Of a stretch of DNA of 50,593 nucleotides, positions 32,058 to 40,991 are shown piece after piece (position 1 is the first letter of the stretch; every line of letters starts with the position of its first letter). The position numbers and the translations under genes were made by a program. The notes below the pieces were generated by a model. The model saw nothing but the letters and a program-made list of their open reading frames with translations. It ran no database searches and was not told where the DNA came from. Origin of the DNA: a virus; IMG/VR virus record IMGVR_UViG_3300047408_000090, positions 1 through 50,593 of that record; one strand, 5' to 3'.

Positions 32058-33136
32058 TGCTGCGGTGTTGGTACACCCTCCCCGAGAGCCTTGGTATTTA
32101 CAAGTTCTAACTGCGTGCGCGTACCGGTTGTGTTATCCTGACTGAACGTCGCGCTCTTGAGAATAAGTGCAGTGCCATTCATCACCAGCATCGGTGACTG
32201 CACTGTCACATTCTTTCCGCGTTCCCATAAACCTCCGGATGGTTTCAGCCAGCCATAAACTGTCGCGTAGACCGTTACGTATGACTCCATCATCCAATTA
32301 CTTTCCGACTGCGCGCGGCCTTCGTGCAGCTCCTTAGTAAAAAATGGTATCTCTGGAATTACCACACCAGGAATATATTTCGGACCAAACGTCTCAAACG
32401 TCTTGGAAACAAAAGGTACACTCGCAACCTTCGCACCCCACTGATCATCATTACCCGGTCCCTGATTTGGCGACGGCACGCCACCAGCCTGATTGGGATC
32501 GTAAATAACTTCGCGGCCTTCCAACATATTCTTACCTTCAACGACGCTATCACCGCCACCTGTACCGCCAACTAAAATACAAAAATTACCGAACACGTCT
32601 CCCGCATGTGCAATCCCGATTGGACTACCGGGCACACCAAGATGCCGCGTTAACGTATCAATAAAATCATGTACCGACTCACCGGGTGTAACCGAATAAC
32701 GCGGGATCTTAAAATTTGGTAACTGTCCACCTTCAATCTTGAGATTAATCTTTAGTGGTTTCAGCACGCTACGAATAATCTGCTCTGGTGTATTATTCTT
32801 AAACTCACCAGTCTTCGATATGACACTCGAGGTTGCCATCGGTATGTTGTTAGCACACTGAATTTCAATGTGATGCCGCCGTGCATCAACGAACACTTGC
32901 CGTGTCGTAACCTTGCCAGTAAAAGCCAATTGTCCAGCCAGCGTAACCGTGCAGGACATTCCCGGCATGATCTGAAGCTTGGACAGATGCACAGATAACG
33001 GCGATGCTTCGCTACAAGTAAAGCGGCACGACATCGCTGGCATCTCGCGTAACTGATGCTTGACCGAGACCGTTTCCCAATCCTGGTAATTCGTCCCGTT
33101 CACCGTAAGAATAGCTATCTCTGTTGGCGCTACCAT
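32054..33136 (-). CDS. Baseplate hub protein, gp44/late control D-like
   Basis: A 360-residue protein. N-terminal AILTVNGTNYQDWETVSV is the usual first strand of Mu gp44-like hubs; SVTPGESVHDFIDTLTRHLG in the middle is a motif of the D-protein family, and a final beta-rich piece has KNVTVQSPMLVMNGTALIL. It forms the hub ring that holds the spike. The gene is next to the tape measure and spike as expected. Confidence 0.88.
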   Translation of the reverse strand: MVAPTEIAILTVNGTNYQDWETVSVKHQLREMPAMSCRFTCSEASPLSVHLSKLQIMPGMSCTVTLAGQLAFTGKVTTRQVFVDARRHHIEIQCANNIPMATSSVISKTGEFKNNTPEQIIRSVLKPLKINLKIEGGQLPNFKIPRYSVTPGESVHDFIDTLTRHLGVPGSPIGIAHAGDVFGNFCILVGGTGGGDSVVEGKNMLEGREVIYDPNQAGGVPSPNQGPGNDDQWGAKVASVPFVSKTFETFGPKYIPGVVIPEIPFFTKELHEGRAQSESNWMMESYVTVYATVYGWLKPSGGLWERGKNVTVQSPMLVMNGTALILKSATFSQDNTTGTRTQLELVNTKALGEGVPTPQQ

Positions 33137-33137
33137 G

Positions 33138-35351
33138 TCATTCGAAAGAGTATGTGTTGAACGCAGTCACGCCACCACCAGCGACCGCAGCCTGTGGAGA
33201 ACGCTTTATGTTAGTTGCAATAAACGGACTGGCACCCTTTTCCCAAACACTACCCGGTTTATCCTTATCCCCGAAATTAATATCAACCGTTGCGGTGCCA
33301 GTGTTACTACCGCTTGCATGCCGCAGTGCATTATCAATCGCAGCACGTGGATTACCGAACCGATCGTTAAACGCCACACCACCCGGCAAGAATGGAATAG
33401 CTTTACCCGATCCACTCCATACGCCAGTTCCTGCCGCCGCATCCGCTGCTCTCTGTCTCTCTGCCCACCGACGACCCGCCTCACCATGCGCAGAGAACCA
33501 CGCGCCTTCAACTTTATGCATCCCCCAATACTTCTGGTTCGCCATGTACTTTGCGAAATTTGGATCACCTCGCATACCTTGATCAGTCGCGTAATCAGTA
33601 ATGTTTGATCCGGCATACACCTTTGCTAGTGCGGCTTCTCCCTCCGCTGCGATTTTTGCAGAAATATTTCCACTAATAATACCATGCTTCACCGGACCGT
33701 ATTGCCCAGAAAAAAGTGCCTGACGAATTGTCTGATGACGCATCGCAGCCATATTAAACAGCTGCTCCATATTAGATTGAATGCCGCCTTCGTGTTGCAT
33801 CGCGTCAATGGCAAATCGTTTAAGTTTCGGATCACCTTCCAATTCTTTCTTGAACCCCGCGCGTTGCTCGGCAAGCGTACCACTCGGTCCGCTATCGCCA
33901 AGATCACCGGTCGTCTCCGCTGGTCCACCGCCACCCTTACTCTGCGGAAACGATTGACCCGATCCTGGACCGCTGCGTCCCATACCTCCAGCTGGACCAC
34001 CAGTCGCAGCACCAGGACCTACGCCAGTCCCCGGCACGCCACCCGCACCGAAGGCACCAGAACCGCTGCCACTACCTTCTTTCTGGTCCCACTTTTGAAA
34101 CGTATCGCGCATATCACGCAACAATTTATTTGAGTCCTTATCTGTCTCGACTGTCTCCTGCACAAGCAACGACGATCCCGGCTCGACTTCAGCTGCACCG
34201 GCTTCCATACTAAATTGCTTTCCAATCCAATCCCACAAACCACCGGCCTTGCCGCCTTCCGGTCCACCGGGCAATTGGCTGTTCATACTATCTATGATCG
34301 CGCGCTCGGTACGTATGCTACCTAACGGTAACGTCTTATCCTTTTCGTCTTTCTGTTCACCTTCTTTCTTCTTGCCAGTCCACTTAGTAAGGAACGCATC
34401 GACTTCACCAAACGCTTTTACAACCCAATCAAATTCTTGTTTCGTTGTTGCTAGCGCGGGCATCACATACGTATTAAAGAAAGTTCTAAAATTATCTGCA
34501 AACTCATGTGCCTTTTCGTTTAAGCCATCGATCCCTTCCTTACCCATCATCTTATTAATACCCTCGATCATCGTATACGCCATGTCGGTCCACAGGCTGG
34601 TACCGATAGTCTCGAGGTTCGTCATCGTCTTGTGATACTTCGCGGCCTCACCTTCCTGAAATTTCCAGGGTTCAATCAACCCCTCCATTCCAACTTTACC
34701 AGCCTCGAACGCTGCACGCGATAAACCAGTAACAGTTGGTAACCACGCTTTGAACCGCTCACCACCATTATTATAAGCTTGCTGAAGAACGTTCAACGCT
34801 TCCTGCTGCTTACCGGCATTCATCAACTGACGAACTTGTTCAGCCAGCGCAGGACTACTAGCCTGGAGTGATTTATAAAACGAAGACGTTTCTTGTAACG
34901 CTAACACTTCCTGTAACTTAGATCCAATACTCGCGATACCACTCGACGCTTCGCTCGCATCAACTCCAGCCGCAGATAATTGCGTCCGTAAATTCTGAAC
35001 GCTCTGAACTGTGAACCCGGTATTAGTAGCAAAATTACGTAACTGCAACTCACCAACCGCAAACGCATCCAGCGCCTTGGCAACTCCAGCAAAGCCAACC
35101 GCAAGACCACCCGCGCCTAGCAGCGTCTTGGCTATTCCCGCCGCAGCTGCGTCCATCGCCTTTATCGGACCGCGCGTATAATGCTCAACGACCTTACCAA
35201 ACCGCTCGAACTCATCTGCAAGATTGCTGCCACCTTTGCTGCCAGCATCATTGAGACTACTAATTTTAAGTTTTAAATTATCGACTTCTTTTCCGAGCTG
35301 CTGGAAGAATGCCAGCATCTGGTCTGCATCGAAATTATTCTGCTGCGGCAT
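33138..35351 (-). CDS. Tape measure protein 2 with muramidase-like C-terminal domain
   Basis: A 737-residue tape measure homologue. N-terminal part (DADQMLAFFQQLGKEVDNL) and the middle are about two-thirds identical to the protein at 35351-37318: LALQETSSFYK, VRQLMNAGKQQEA, GGERFKAWLPTVTG, MEGLI and KYHKTM. A Gly-rich linker (about 420-480) leads to a C-terminal SleB/lysozyme-like domain that starts with E521 in AMQHEGG and has LFSGQYGPV and GSNITDYATDQG. It would set tail length and cut peptidoglycan during DNA entry. Start ATG 35351 overlaps the upstream stop (TAATG). Confidence 0.85.
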   Translation of the reverse strand: MPQQNNFDADQMLAFFQQLGKEVDNLKLKISSLNDAGSKGGSNLADEFERFGKVVEHYTRGPIKAMDAAAAGIAKTLLGAGGLAVGFAGVAKALDAFAVGELQLRNFATNTGFTVQSVQNLRTQLSAAGVDASEASSGIASIGSKLQEVLALQETSSFYKSLQASSPALAEQVRQLMNAGKQQEALNVLQQAYNNGGERFKAWLPTVTGLSRAAFEAGKVGMEGLIEPWKFQEGEAAKYHKTMTNLETIGTSLWTDMAYTMIEGINKMMGKEGIDGLNEKAHEFADNFRTFFNTYVMPALATTKQEFDWVVKAFGEVDAFLTKWTGKKKEGEQKDEKDKTLPLGSIRTERAIIDSMNSQLPGGPEGGKAGGLWDWIGKQFSMEAGAAEVEPGSSLLVQETVETDKDSNKLLRDMRDTFQKWDQKEGSGSGSGAFGAGGVPGTGVGPGAATGGPAGGMGRSGPGSGQSFPQSKGGGGPAETTGDLGDSGPSGTLAEQRAGFKKELEGDPKLKRFAIDAMQHEGGIQSNMEQLFNMAAMRHQTIRQALFSGQYGPVKHGIISGNISAKIAAEGEAALAKVYAGSNITDYATDQGMRGDPNFAKYMANQKYWGMHKVEGAWFSAHGEAGRRWAERQRAADAAAGTGVWSGSGKAIPFLPGGVAFNDRFGNPRAAIDNALRHASGSNTGTATVDINFGDKDKPGSVWEKGASPFIATNIKRSPQAAVAGGGVTAFNTYSFE

Positions 35352-37318
35352 TACTCGTACGCAAGCTGGTTGGACTTGTTAAGCTTCAATGTGTTGAACA
35401 CTCCACCCATCTCCGTATTAGTTTTCACACCGTCCGGCACGTTATGCAAATTGACATTAAGCGCAGCATTCCAAGGACTACTTGTATTCTTAGCTCCGAG
35501 TGCAGCATCGATCTTTGTCCTGTCTTGCTGCTGCGCTTGCACTGCATCGACCGCAGTCTTACCAGCAAACCGTGTATCCATATCCGTAAGCTTGCGTCGC
35601 CGTGCACCGTACTGGTCTGCAAAGATTGCGGTACCATCTTTCTCGTTATACGATCCCGGCACGATCGTCATCACGTGACCGCCTTGCGCACCAGCGGGTA
35701 ACAGCTCATTCGGATTGCCTCCATAACGCCGATGAAAATAAGTACTGACCATACTGCCGAACGGATGACCTGCAGCGTTAATATCATTAGGATCTAGTTT
35801 CTCACCCCACTTATGCCACGACGTTGCGATCGCTGCACCCGTTGGAGGTTTATATCCTGCCGATTTAACATAACCAGTGGCGACCATCCCGCACGCAGCT
35901 CCAGACATGCGGTAGCCTTTCTGGCTAAATAATTTCTGCAACCCTGCAACGTCACCAGCGCGGCCTAATATTTCTGCCTCGCGCATCGTATCAGGATCTA
36001 TCTTCTTGCCGCCTTCATCATTTAAAGCAGCAGGACCACCGGGACTAGCTGCGGCGCTACCTCCGCCTCCAACTCCACCTGGTGCACTTACACCAGTACC
36101 GGGTACTCCAGCCGCACCAACTCCACCGTTAACTTGATCGTCCCACTTTTGAATAATGTCGCGCATATCCTGCAACGATTTATTTGAATCCTTTTTTACA
36201 ACTATAATTGAATTTTGATCAACCCCTGATTTAGCTGAAGCATCACCAACACCGAGTTGCTTCTTCATCCAATCCCATGGACTGAAACTTTTATTCTTCT
36301 CATCTTCATTTTGCCGGCGAATAAATTCTTCAGGTCGTAACCGGCCACCTTGTCCAAAGTCACGCGTCTCTGCTTGTTTGTTAAACCAATCAATAATATC
36401 TTTAGCTTCTTGAAACGTTTCCTTCAGTGTTGGAATAACACTATTGTCAAACCATGTTTTAAAATTATCTGCAAACTTGTGCGCCTTCTCGTTCAACCCC
36501 TCGAGACCTTCACTCCCCGTTAATTTAACGATACCTTCCAAAACAGTATTCGTTACAGAATTCCACACACCATCAAAAATCGTACCGAGATTAACCATCG
36601 TCTTATGATACTTCGCAGCATCGCCATCGAGCTCCTTCCAAGGCATTATCAAACCTTCCATGCCTTGCGCTTGCGCCTCCCACGCAGCTCGAGATATTCC
36701 TGTGACCGTTGGCAACCACGCTTTAAATCGTTCACCACCTTTATTAAATTTCTCCTGAAGATAATTCATCGCCTCCTGCTGCTTACCGGCATTCATCAAC
36801 TGGCGAACATTTTCCGCCATTGCCGGTTCACTAGCTTGCAGCGCCTTATAAAATGAAGACGTTTCCTGCAAGGCAAGAACGTCCTGTAACTTAGCTCCGA
36901 TACTCCCGATCCCCTGCGCCGCTTCGTTTGCATCGATACCAGCAGCAGAAAGCTGCACGCGCATTTTCTTCAAACCATCGGTAGAAAAGCCAGTATTAAT
37001 CGCAAAGTTTCTGGTATGTAATGCGCTAACCGCAAAGTGATCGAGCGCCTTGCCAACACCACCTATGACCAACGCAAGCTTAGCAACACCTCCAGCCGAA
37101 CCAATGAGCCCGGATATGCCTGACTCCATTCCACGCAATGCACCTTGCGTGTGACGTTGAATTGTCTGACCAAACTTTTCAGTATGGTCAGTCATTTTCT
37201 TCATCGCATTGCCAGCTTCGTTAAGGCTGACAATCTTAGTCTTAAAGTTATCTATCTCCTTTCCCATCTGGCCGAAGAAAGCCAACATGGCATCGGAATC
37301 AAAATCCATGTCAGGCAT
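35351..37318 (-). CDS. Tape measure protein 1 with cysteine-peptidase-like C-terminal domain
   Basis: A 655-residue tape measure homologue that shares its first 330 residues with the next gene. Instead of the lysozyme-like end it has an NlpC/P60- or CHAP-like domain: C476 in GAACGMV and H548 in GGHVMTIV, with YGGNPNELLP and a basic end. It likely cleaves peptide stems of peptidoglycan. A Gly-rich linker at about 390-430 separates the halves. The pair has the same architecture with swapped enzyme domains, so a duplication with domain replacement is likely. It starts at ATG 37318, overlapping the frame-shifted chaperone by 8 bases. Confidence 0.85.
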   Translation of the reverse strand: MPDMDFDSDAMLAFFGQMGKEIDNFKTKIVSLNEAGNAMKKMTDHTEKFGQTIQRHTQGALRGMESGISGLIGSAGGVAKLALVIGGVGKALDHFAVSALHTRNFAINTGFSTDGLKKMRVQLSAAGIDANEAAQGIGSIGAKLQDVLALQETSSFYKALQASEPAMAENVRQLMNAGKQQEAMNYLQEKFNKGGERFKAWLPTVTGISRAAWEAQAQGMEGLIMPWKELDGDAAKYHKTMVNLGTIFDGVWNSVTNTVLEGIVKLTGSEGLEGLNEKAHKFADNFKTWFDNSVIPTLKETFQEAKDIIDWFNKQAETRDFGQGGRLRPEEFIRRQNEDEKNKSFSPWDWMKKQLGVGDASAKSGVDQNSIIVVKKDSNKSLQDMRDIIQKWDDQVNGGVGAAGVPGTGVSAPGGVGGGGSAAASPGGPAALNDEGGKKIDPDTMREAEILGRAGDVAGLQKLFSQKGYRMSGAACGMVATGYVKSAGYKPPTGAAIATSWHKWGEKLDPNDINAAGHPFGSMVSTYFHRRYGGNPNELLPAGAQGGHVMTIVPGSYNEKDGTAIFADQYGARRRKLTDMDTRFAGKTAVDAVQAQQQDRTKIDAALGAKNTSSPWNAALNVNLHNVPDGVKTNTEMGGVFNTLKLNKSNQLAYE

Positions 37319-37831
37319 CGTCGTCCACCGGTCTTAATACCTCTTCTAATTTAGTCGTCCACTTGACATGCCGGGCAATTTCTGAAAACGGCATATCCAG
37401 AAACTCGCGCGGATTACGCCCGTAATATTTCGCTAACCGATAACAATCCAGGATAAAGTTGCCCTCTACATCTCTGGAATAAAAAAACGATGCGCCAGTG
37501 CCAAGGCTGCATACCCCCAATCTTTTGGATGCATGGCCTTGATTGTAGAAGGTGGCACCCCAGCAAGCCGAGACATCATGGCAAACATTGCCCTTGTCTC
37601 GAAAGTCATCTTTGGCATTTCGCCAGTCATGAAATCGATCATAACTGGCGTTCCACAAATCTCGATATCTCCAGCGGTTGGTTCACGAAAACGTAATTCC
37701 TGAACCTCTTCACCGTGCGCAATAACTTTCTTCCGCAGCGGTATTACAAGATCGGTGGAAGTAATTTCTGCCCCATTGACTTTCTTTGGCTCGTCCGTCT
37801 TGGGTGCTTGTGGTTCTGTCTCGTCTACCAT
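37311..37831 (-). CDS. Frameshift fusion of tail assembly chaperones (G-GT type)
   Basis: Ribosomes that slip one base back on T TTT TTT (37487 to 37481) leave the chaperone frame just before its stop and continue in a second frame to 37311. The extension reads YSRDVEGNFILDCYRLAKYYG..FLDMPFSEIARH, which matches the C-terminal part of many tail chaperone fusions. The full protein is about 173 residues. In lambda and other phages both forms are needed to load the tape measure. The heptamer is at the right place for -1 slippage. Confidence 0.85.
37466..37831 (-). CDS. Tail assembly chaperone (Mu gp41-like)
   Basis: A 121-residue protein whose middle (KVIAHGEEVQELRFREPTAGD) shows the FluMu gp41/tail chaperone motif. 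It begins at ATG 37831 immediately after the tube stop and ends within the slippery run's downstream region, at TAG. It is the short form of the frameshift pair and should coat the tape measures during tail assembly. Confidence 0.85.
   Translation of the reverse strand: MVDETEPQAPKTDEPKKVNGAEITSTDLVIPLRKKVIAHGEEVQELRFREPTAGDIEICGTPVMIDFMTGEMPKMTFETRAMFAMMSRLAGVPPSTIKAMHPKDWGYAALALAHRFFIPEM
37481..37487 (-). other. -1 programmed frameshift site
   Basis: T TTT TTT with the codons CGT TTT TTT in the chaperone frame. It lies four codons before the TAG stop; slippage joins the GT-like frame. A run of seven T in this place, with a conserved second frame after it, is strong support. Confidence 0.8.
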
Positions 37832-38194
37832 TTATTGGATCTCATCGCAGCTGATGCCTTCCCACTTGACCCGAACGAGGCCATCGCGGGCATTGATCGC
37901 AAGTGCCGAAACGCACCAGCCTTCTCTCAGCACGTACGTCGCATTGTTTGCGAGCTCTGCCGTGATCGTAACATTGACCTGCGCCTCGAAAGCTTCGATC
38001 GACAAACCGGGTACCGTCGATACGTCTCCTTCGATAGAGGGTACGCGCGGCAGCTCCGAGTAACCATGAATATAATCCTGGCCAGCTAGACCCGCGCGCT
38101 CGATTACCGAAGGCGTGATAGTAAAGTTACCACGCAACGGATACTGATTGCCATCCACTTTCAGATAGGCAATTCCTGCTATTCGCTGAGCCAT
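37832..38194 (-). CDS. Tail tube protein
   Basis: A 120-residue protein. GIAYLKVDGNQYPLRGNFTI at the start is the Mu gpM-like tube motif, followed by KWEGISCDEI at the end. It forms the inner tube under the sheath. AAGGAAG precedes ATG 38194. The sheath gene is upstream and the chaperone downstream, the usual order. Confidence 0.88.
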   Translation of the reverse strand: MAQRIAGIAYLKVDGNQYPLRGNFTITPSVIERAGLAGQDYIHGYSELPRVPSIEGDVSTVPGLSIEAFEAQVNVTITAELANNATYVLREGWCVSALAINARDGLVRVKWEGISCDEIQ

Positions 38195-38207
38195 GTGATC
38201 TTCCTTT

Positions 38208-38291
38208 CTATGGCTTTGGAATTAGAAACGCTGCTAGAAAACCAACGATCACCAGCAGGACAAAGATTGTGACCTGCTGGTGATTAGTCAT
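38208..38291 (-). CDS. 27-residue membrane peptide, doubtful
   Basis: A short frame starting at ATG 38291 over the sheath stop (TAATG). The product has one hydrophobic helix (VTIFVLLVIVGFLAAFLIP). It lacks a clear ribosome binding site and is made largely from the hairpin arms below, so it may be chance. Overlapping small membrane genes occur elsewhere in this phage, hence the entry. Confidence 0.3.
   Translation of the reverse strand: MTNHQQVTIFVLLVIVGFLAAFLIPKP
38248..38284 (-). other. 12-bp hairpin between sheath and tube genes
   Basis: ATCACCAGCAGG (38248-38259) pairs exactly with 38273-38284 around a 13-base loop. It lies just after the sheath gene in the intercistronic gap. No T run follows, so partial termination, RNA protection or processing between two highly expressed genes would fit. 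Confidence 0.7.
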
Positions 38292-39805
38292 TAAGCCGCA
38301 ACAACAGTATCCACACCGCGATCGTATTGCAATCTGAACTGTGCAAGGACCGCAAAAACTCTGAGCTGGTTCACAAGATCTGGTGGATACAAAACGTTAA
38401 CACGATTGGGATCATTAGGATCACGTTCCACAATCAGATTGGTTTTGAACGCTGCACCATTTTCCACCAGTCCGTTGAATTCATCAATGCGGTACTGCGC
38501 AACTAATTCCGCCTTGATAATTTTCGGAGTGACGATCGCTTGGCCAACACCAAAACGTGTACCATCATCTGCGAGTTTATGTCTTGGGAATTTACTGGTA
38601 ATTGCTTGCCGCTGATTGCGCAGCAACTTAGCAAGCGTCGCCAGCGTTGTCACGAGCTCGTACGCGTCGTCGCTGTTGCCATACAAGTTCTTCTGGTACG
38701 TCGTGTTCTCCCGCATGATCATCGGCACGTCCACCGCAGTACGCTGCGTTGCAAGACCAGCATACGCAAACGCATTAAGCTCCGACATAATGAACCGGGT
38801 ATGGAATGGCGCTGGCAAACAACTTGCCAGCGACAAGGTCTGTAGTGGTCGTGCTGGATCGTTGATCAATGCACGCGCGGCCTTAGCCGTATAAGCCGCT
38901 GCCCATTCGTAACTCGGTGTCGGTGCACTCGGCTCGATCGCCATTATCGACATCTGCGCACTGTTGCGTGTCTCACCGAACAAAAGCAGGTTCGTATAAG
39001 TCTCGCGCTTAGCATTGAACAAATGCCCATAATGCTGCCGCATCCATCCCCAGCGACCGGTATCGGAAAATCCGAACTCAGTTTCCCATGCCAGCATAGA
39101 AGTCGAGTCCGTGTACGGCATACAGACGTAATCGATTTCCGTTTCACCGAGTGCACTGATAGCATTCGTAAACACTGGCACACCCGTACCACCGGTAAAC
39201 GCGGTATACGTCAACGTCAATCCAATCGGCAATTGCTCTCCGCCGATCGTACCATAGTAACTATCCGACATCTGGATTTCGTCACCTAGCGTACCTTTAA
39301 ACTTTGCCGTAAGTGTAACAACCCCCGCTGCAGCGATTGCAGTAACCGGCAAATTAGGATTAGCCATGATCGCCGTTTCAATAGCCGTGGCGACGATATC
39401 AACCGTATCCGTTGCTCCTACGTAGACCGGCACAGTTTGACCAGCGATGTAAAGATTGATCGTACCAGCTTGTGTCGGTGCAGTCGCAACAGTAATTGTA
39501 CCTGTTGCTGCTGCTCCTGTTGGATCTGCAACAGGCAACCCCCATACTTCATTTGCCCAATTGTTCGCAAAGAACACTCTAAACATGTTTGCCAACATCG
39601 AACCTGCACCGAAGAAATGATCTGCGTCAGCTTGTGACGGGACCGCGATCGGTACATCAGGTGGCACGGTACCAGTCGAGAGCATAGAACCAACCAGCAA
39701 TGACCGTCCAGGTGTCGCACCTAAGCCAGCCATCGAAGGATCTAATTCGACCCAGTACAAAGGCATCCGCCAATTGGCTGGGATATTATTAAACGAGATA
39801 GGCAT
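38291..39805 (-). CDS. Tail sheath protein
   Basis: A 504-residue protein. The start PISFNNIPANWRMPLYWVELDPS is typical of Mu gpL sheaths, followed by GLGATPGRSLLVGSM and the ATTVATAPTQAGTINLYI-like domain. The C-terminal quarter (RQAITSKFPRHKLADDGTRFG, PNRVNVLYPPDLVNQLRVFA) is the conserved end that joins neighbouring subunits. GGAGAGG precedes its ATG. It contracts to drive the tube through the envelope. Confidence 0.92.
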   Translation of the reverse strand: MPISFNNIPANWRMPLYWVELDPSMAGLGATPGRSLLVGSMLSTGTVPPDVPIAVPSQADADHFFGAGSMLANMFRVFFANNWANEVWGLPVADPTGAAATGTITVATAPTQAGTINLYIAGQTVPVYVGATDTVDIVATAIETAIMANPNLPVTAIAAAGVVTLTAKFKGTLGDEIQMSDSYYGTIGGEQLPIGLTLTYTAFTGGTGVPVFTNAISALGETEIDYVCMPYTDSTSMLAWETEFGFSDTGRWGWMRQHYGHLFNAKRETYTNLLLFGETRNSAQMSIMAIEPSAPTPSYEWAAAYTAKAARALINDPARPLQTLSLASCLPAPFHTRFIMSELNAFAYAGLATQRTAVDVPMIMRENTTYQKNLYGNSDDAYELVTTLATLAKLLRNQRQAITSKFPRHKLADDGTRFGVGQAIVTPKIIKAELVAQYRIDEFNGLVENGAAFKTNLIVERDPNDPNRVNVLYPPDLVNQLRVFAVLAQFRLQYDRGVDTVVAA

Positions 39806-39831
39806 GATGCCTCTCCTTTGGGTTAAGTAAT

Positions 39832-40035
39832 TTATTCAGCCTTGCGCACGAACTTTGCCTTTTCGTGTTTTTCTTCTTTATGCTCTGCCTCTACTTTTGT
39901 TATATCGCCATCCGCGATACGACGATGAGTAAACGTATCGTCTGGCCAATCTACTGAACCTTGCGCGCGAAACTTGCCAGCCTTCGGATGTGCGAGCACC
40001 CGCCGCACGTCTTCATTCTTTGGATTTACTTGCAT
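39832..40035 (-). CDS. Small tail protein, Mu gp38-like (DUF2635)
   Basis: A 67-residue protein: MQVNPKNEDVRRVL at the start and THRRIADGDITKVE at the end fit DUF2635. In Mu it lies between gp37 and the sheath, as here. AGGAGAAAGAAG precedes ATG 40035, inside the end of the gp37-like gene. Exact role in tail assembly is unknown. Confidence 0.75.
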   Translation of the reverse strand: MQVNPKNEDVRRVLAHPKAGKFRAQGSVDWPDDTFTHRRIADGDITKVEAEHKEEKHEKAKFVRKAE

Positions 40036-40633
40036 CTTCTTTCTCCTTCTCTGTAGGCAACAACCAATCAGCAACGACCTGCTGAACTTGCGTTGTATCG
40101 TTCTTACTCGGATCTGGATAATTCGTTGTGAAGTGTACGTGACTCAACACGTTATCCACAATCGGCGGGAAGTCAATCACGCCAAGATCGCACAATAATG
40201 TAAACCGGCTTTCCGCAACCGGGATCGCATTATCCGCACCGGCTGAACCAAATTGGTGCGTACGATTGCCGCGCGTATACCCCTGGATCTTTGCCTTAGG
40301 ATTTAAGTACAACGTAGGATCGGTGAACAGCCGGTCCATCACCAGCGTCCAACCTTGATCTAACGTTAGCTCGGCTACAGCTGCATCGTTGTTCTGTACA
40401 ACGATGGAAAAGCCGTAGAGCGCAGACGAATGAAAGCGCGGCTCACCAGCGTTCGAGTCACCTTCTGGTAACAAATCTTCGCTGATAAAATAAACCCCGA
40501 GGAACGGCACTAACTCCGGTTGAATTTGCTCAGCCTTGTTAGTACCAAATTTAAACGTCGAGAAAAATGGCATCGTCTTTAAACGTGCCAGCATTTCGTC
40601 ACGAACGATCATAGCATAACTGGTTGCGGTCAT
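40013..40633 (-). CDS. Tail terminator or minor tail protein, Mu gp37-like
   Basis: A 206-residue protein, positioned where Mu gp37 or a tail terminator is expected. The strands LVPFLGVYFISEDLLPEG, FGFSIVVQNNDAAVA-like and the SRFTLLCDLGVIDFPP part are plausible for that family. It overlaps the stopper gene as ATGA. No diagnostic motif is unique, so the call rests mainly on gene order. Confidence 0.65.
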   Translation of the reverse strand: MTATSYAMIVRDEMLARLKTMPFFSTFKFGTNKAEQIQPELVPFLGVYFISEDLLPEGDSNAGEPRFHSSALYGFSIVVQNNDAAVAELTLDQGWTLVMDRLFTDPTLYLNPKAKIQGYTRGNRTHQFGSAGADNAIPVAESRFTLLCDLGVIDFPPIVDNVLSHVHFTTNYPDPSKNDTTQVQQVVADWLLPTEKEKEDASKSKE

Positions 40634-40989
40634 GGCTTACTCTGCACGATGTGTCGTAACGTTAACGTTGTTTCGCCACCGCCATTTGGCTGCGTATCGA
40701 TCACCTCGAATTGACCTTCAGCGGGCAAGCCTCCGGCAGTCGGGATATCGACCAGATCACCTTGCAGCGGCAACGTCGTAAATTCCGCTTCACGAATATC
40801 CAGGATCACGCGCGTTTCAGAAATGATCGATCCGTCCAGTGCCGCAACCTCCATCGCTTCAATGTCTAGAATACCACGCGCGACGTAAGGTTGGCCAGAC
40901 GACTGGCTTGCCTTTGGCGTAAACGTAACAGGACGACCATACGTATCCTGGTTCTGCGCATAAACTTGTTCAGAGAAATTGACGACCAT
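40630..40989 (-). CDS. Head-tail joining (stopper) protein
   Basis: A 119-residue protein with small beta-barrel features: DIEAMEVAALDG, DIREAEFTTLPLQGDLVDIP and a final LTLRHIVQSKP, as in head completion/stopper proteins. It sits between the adapter-type gene and the tail terminator. The call is by size, strand pattern and position. Confidence 0.6.
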   Translation of the reverse strand: MVVNFSEQVYAQNQDTYGRPVTFTPKASQSSGQPYVARGILDIEAMEVAALDGSIISETRVILDIREAEFTTLPLQGDLVDIPTAGGLPAEGQFEVIDTQPNGGGETTLTLRHIVQSKP

Positions 40990-40991
40990 TG

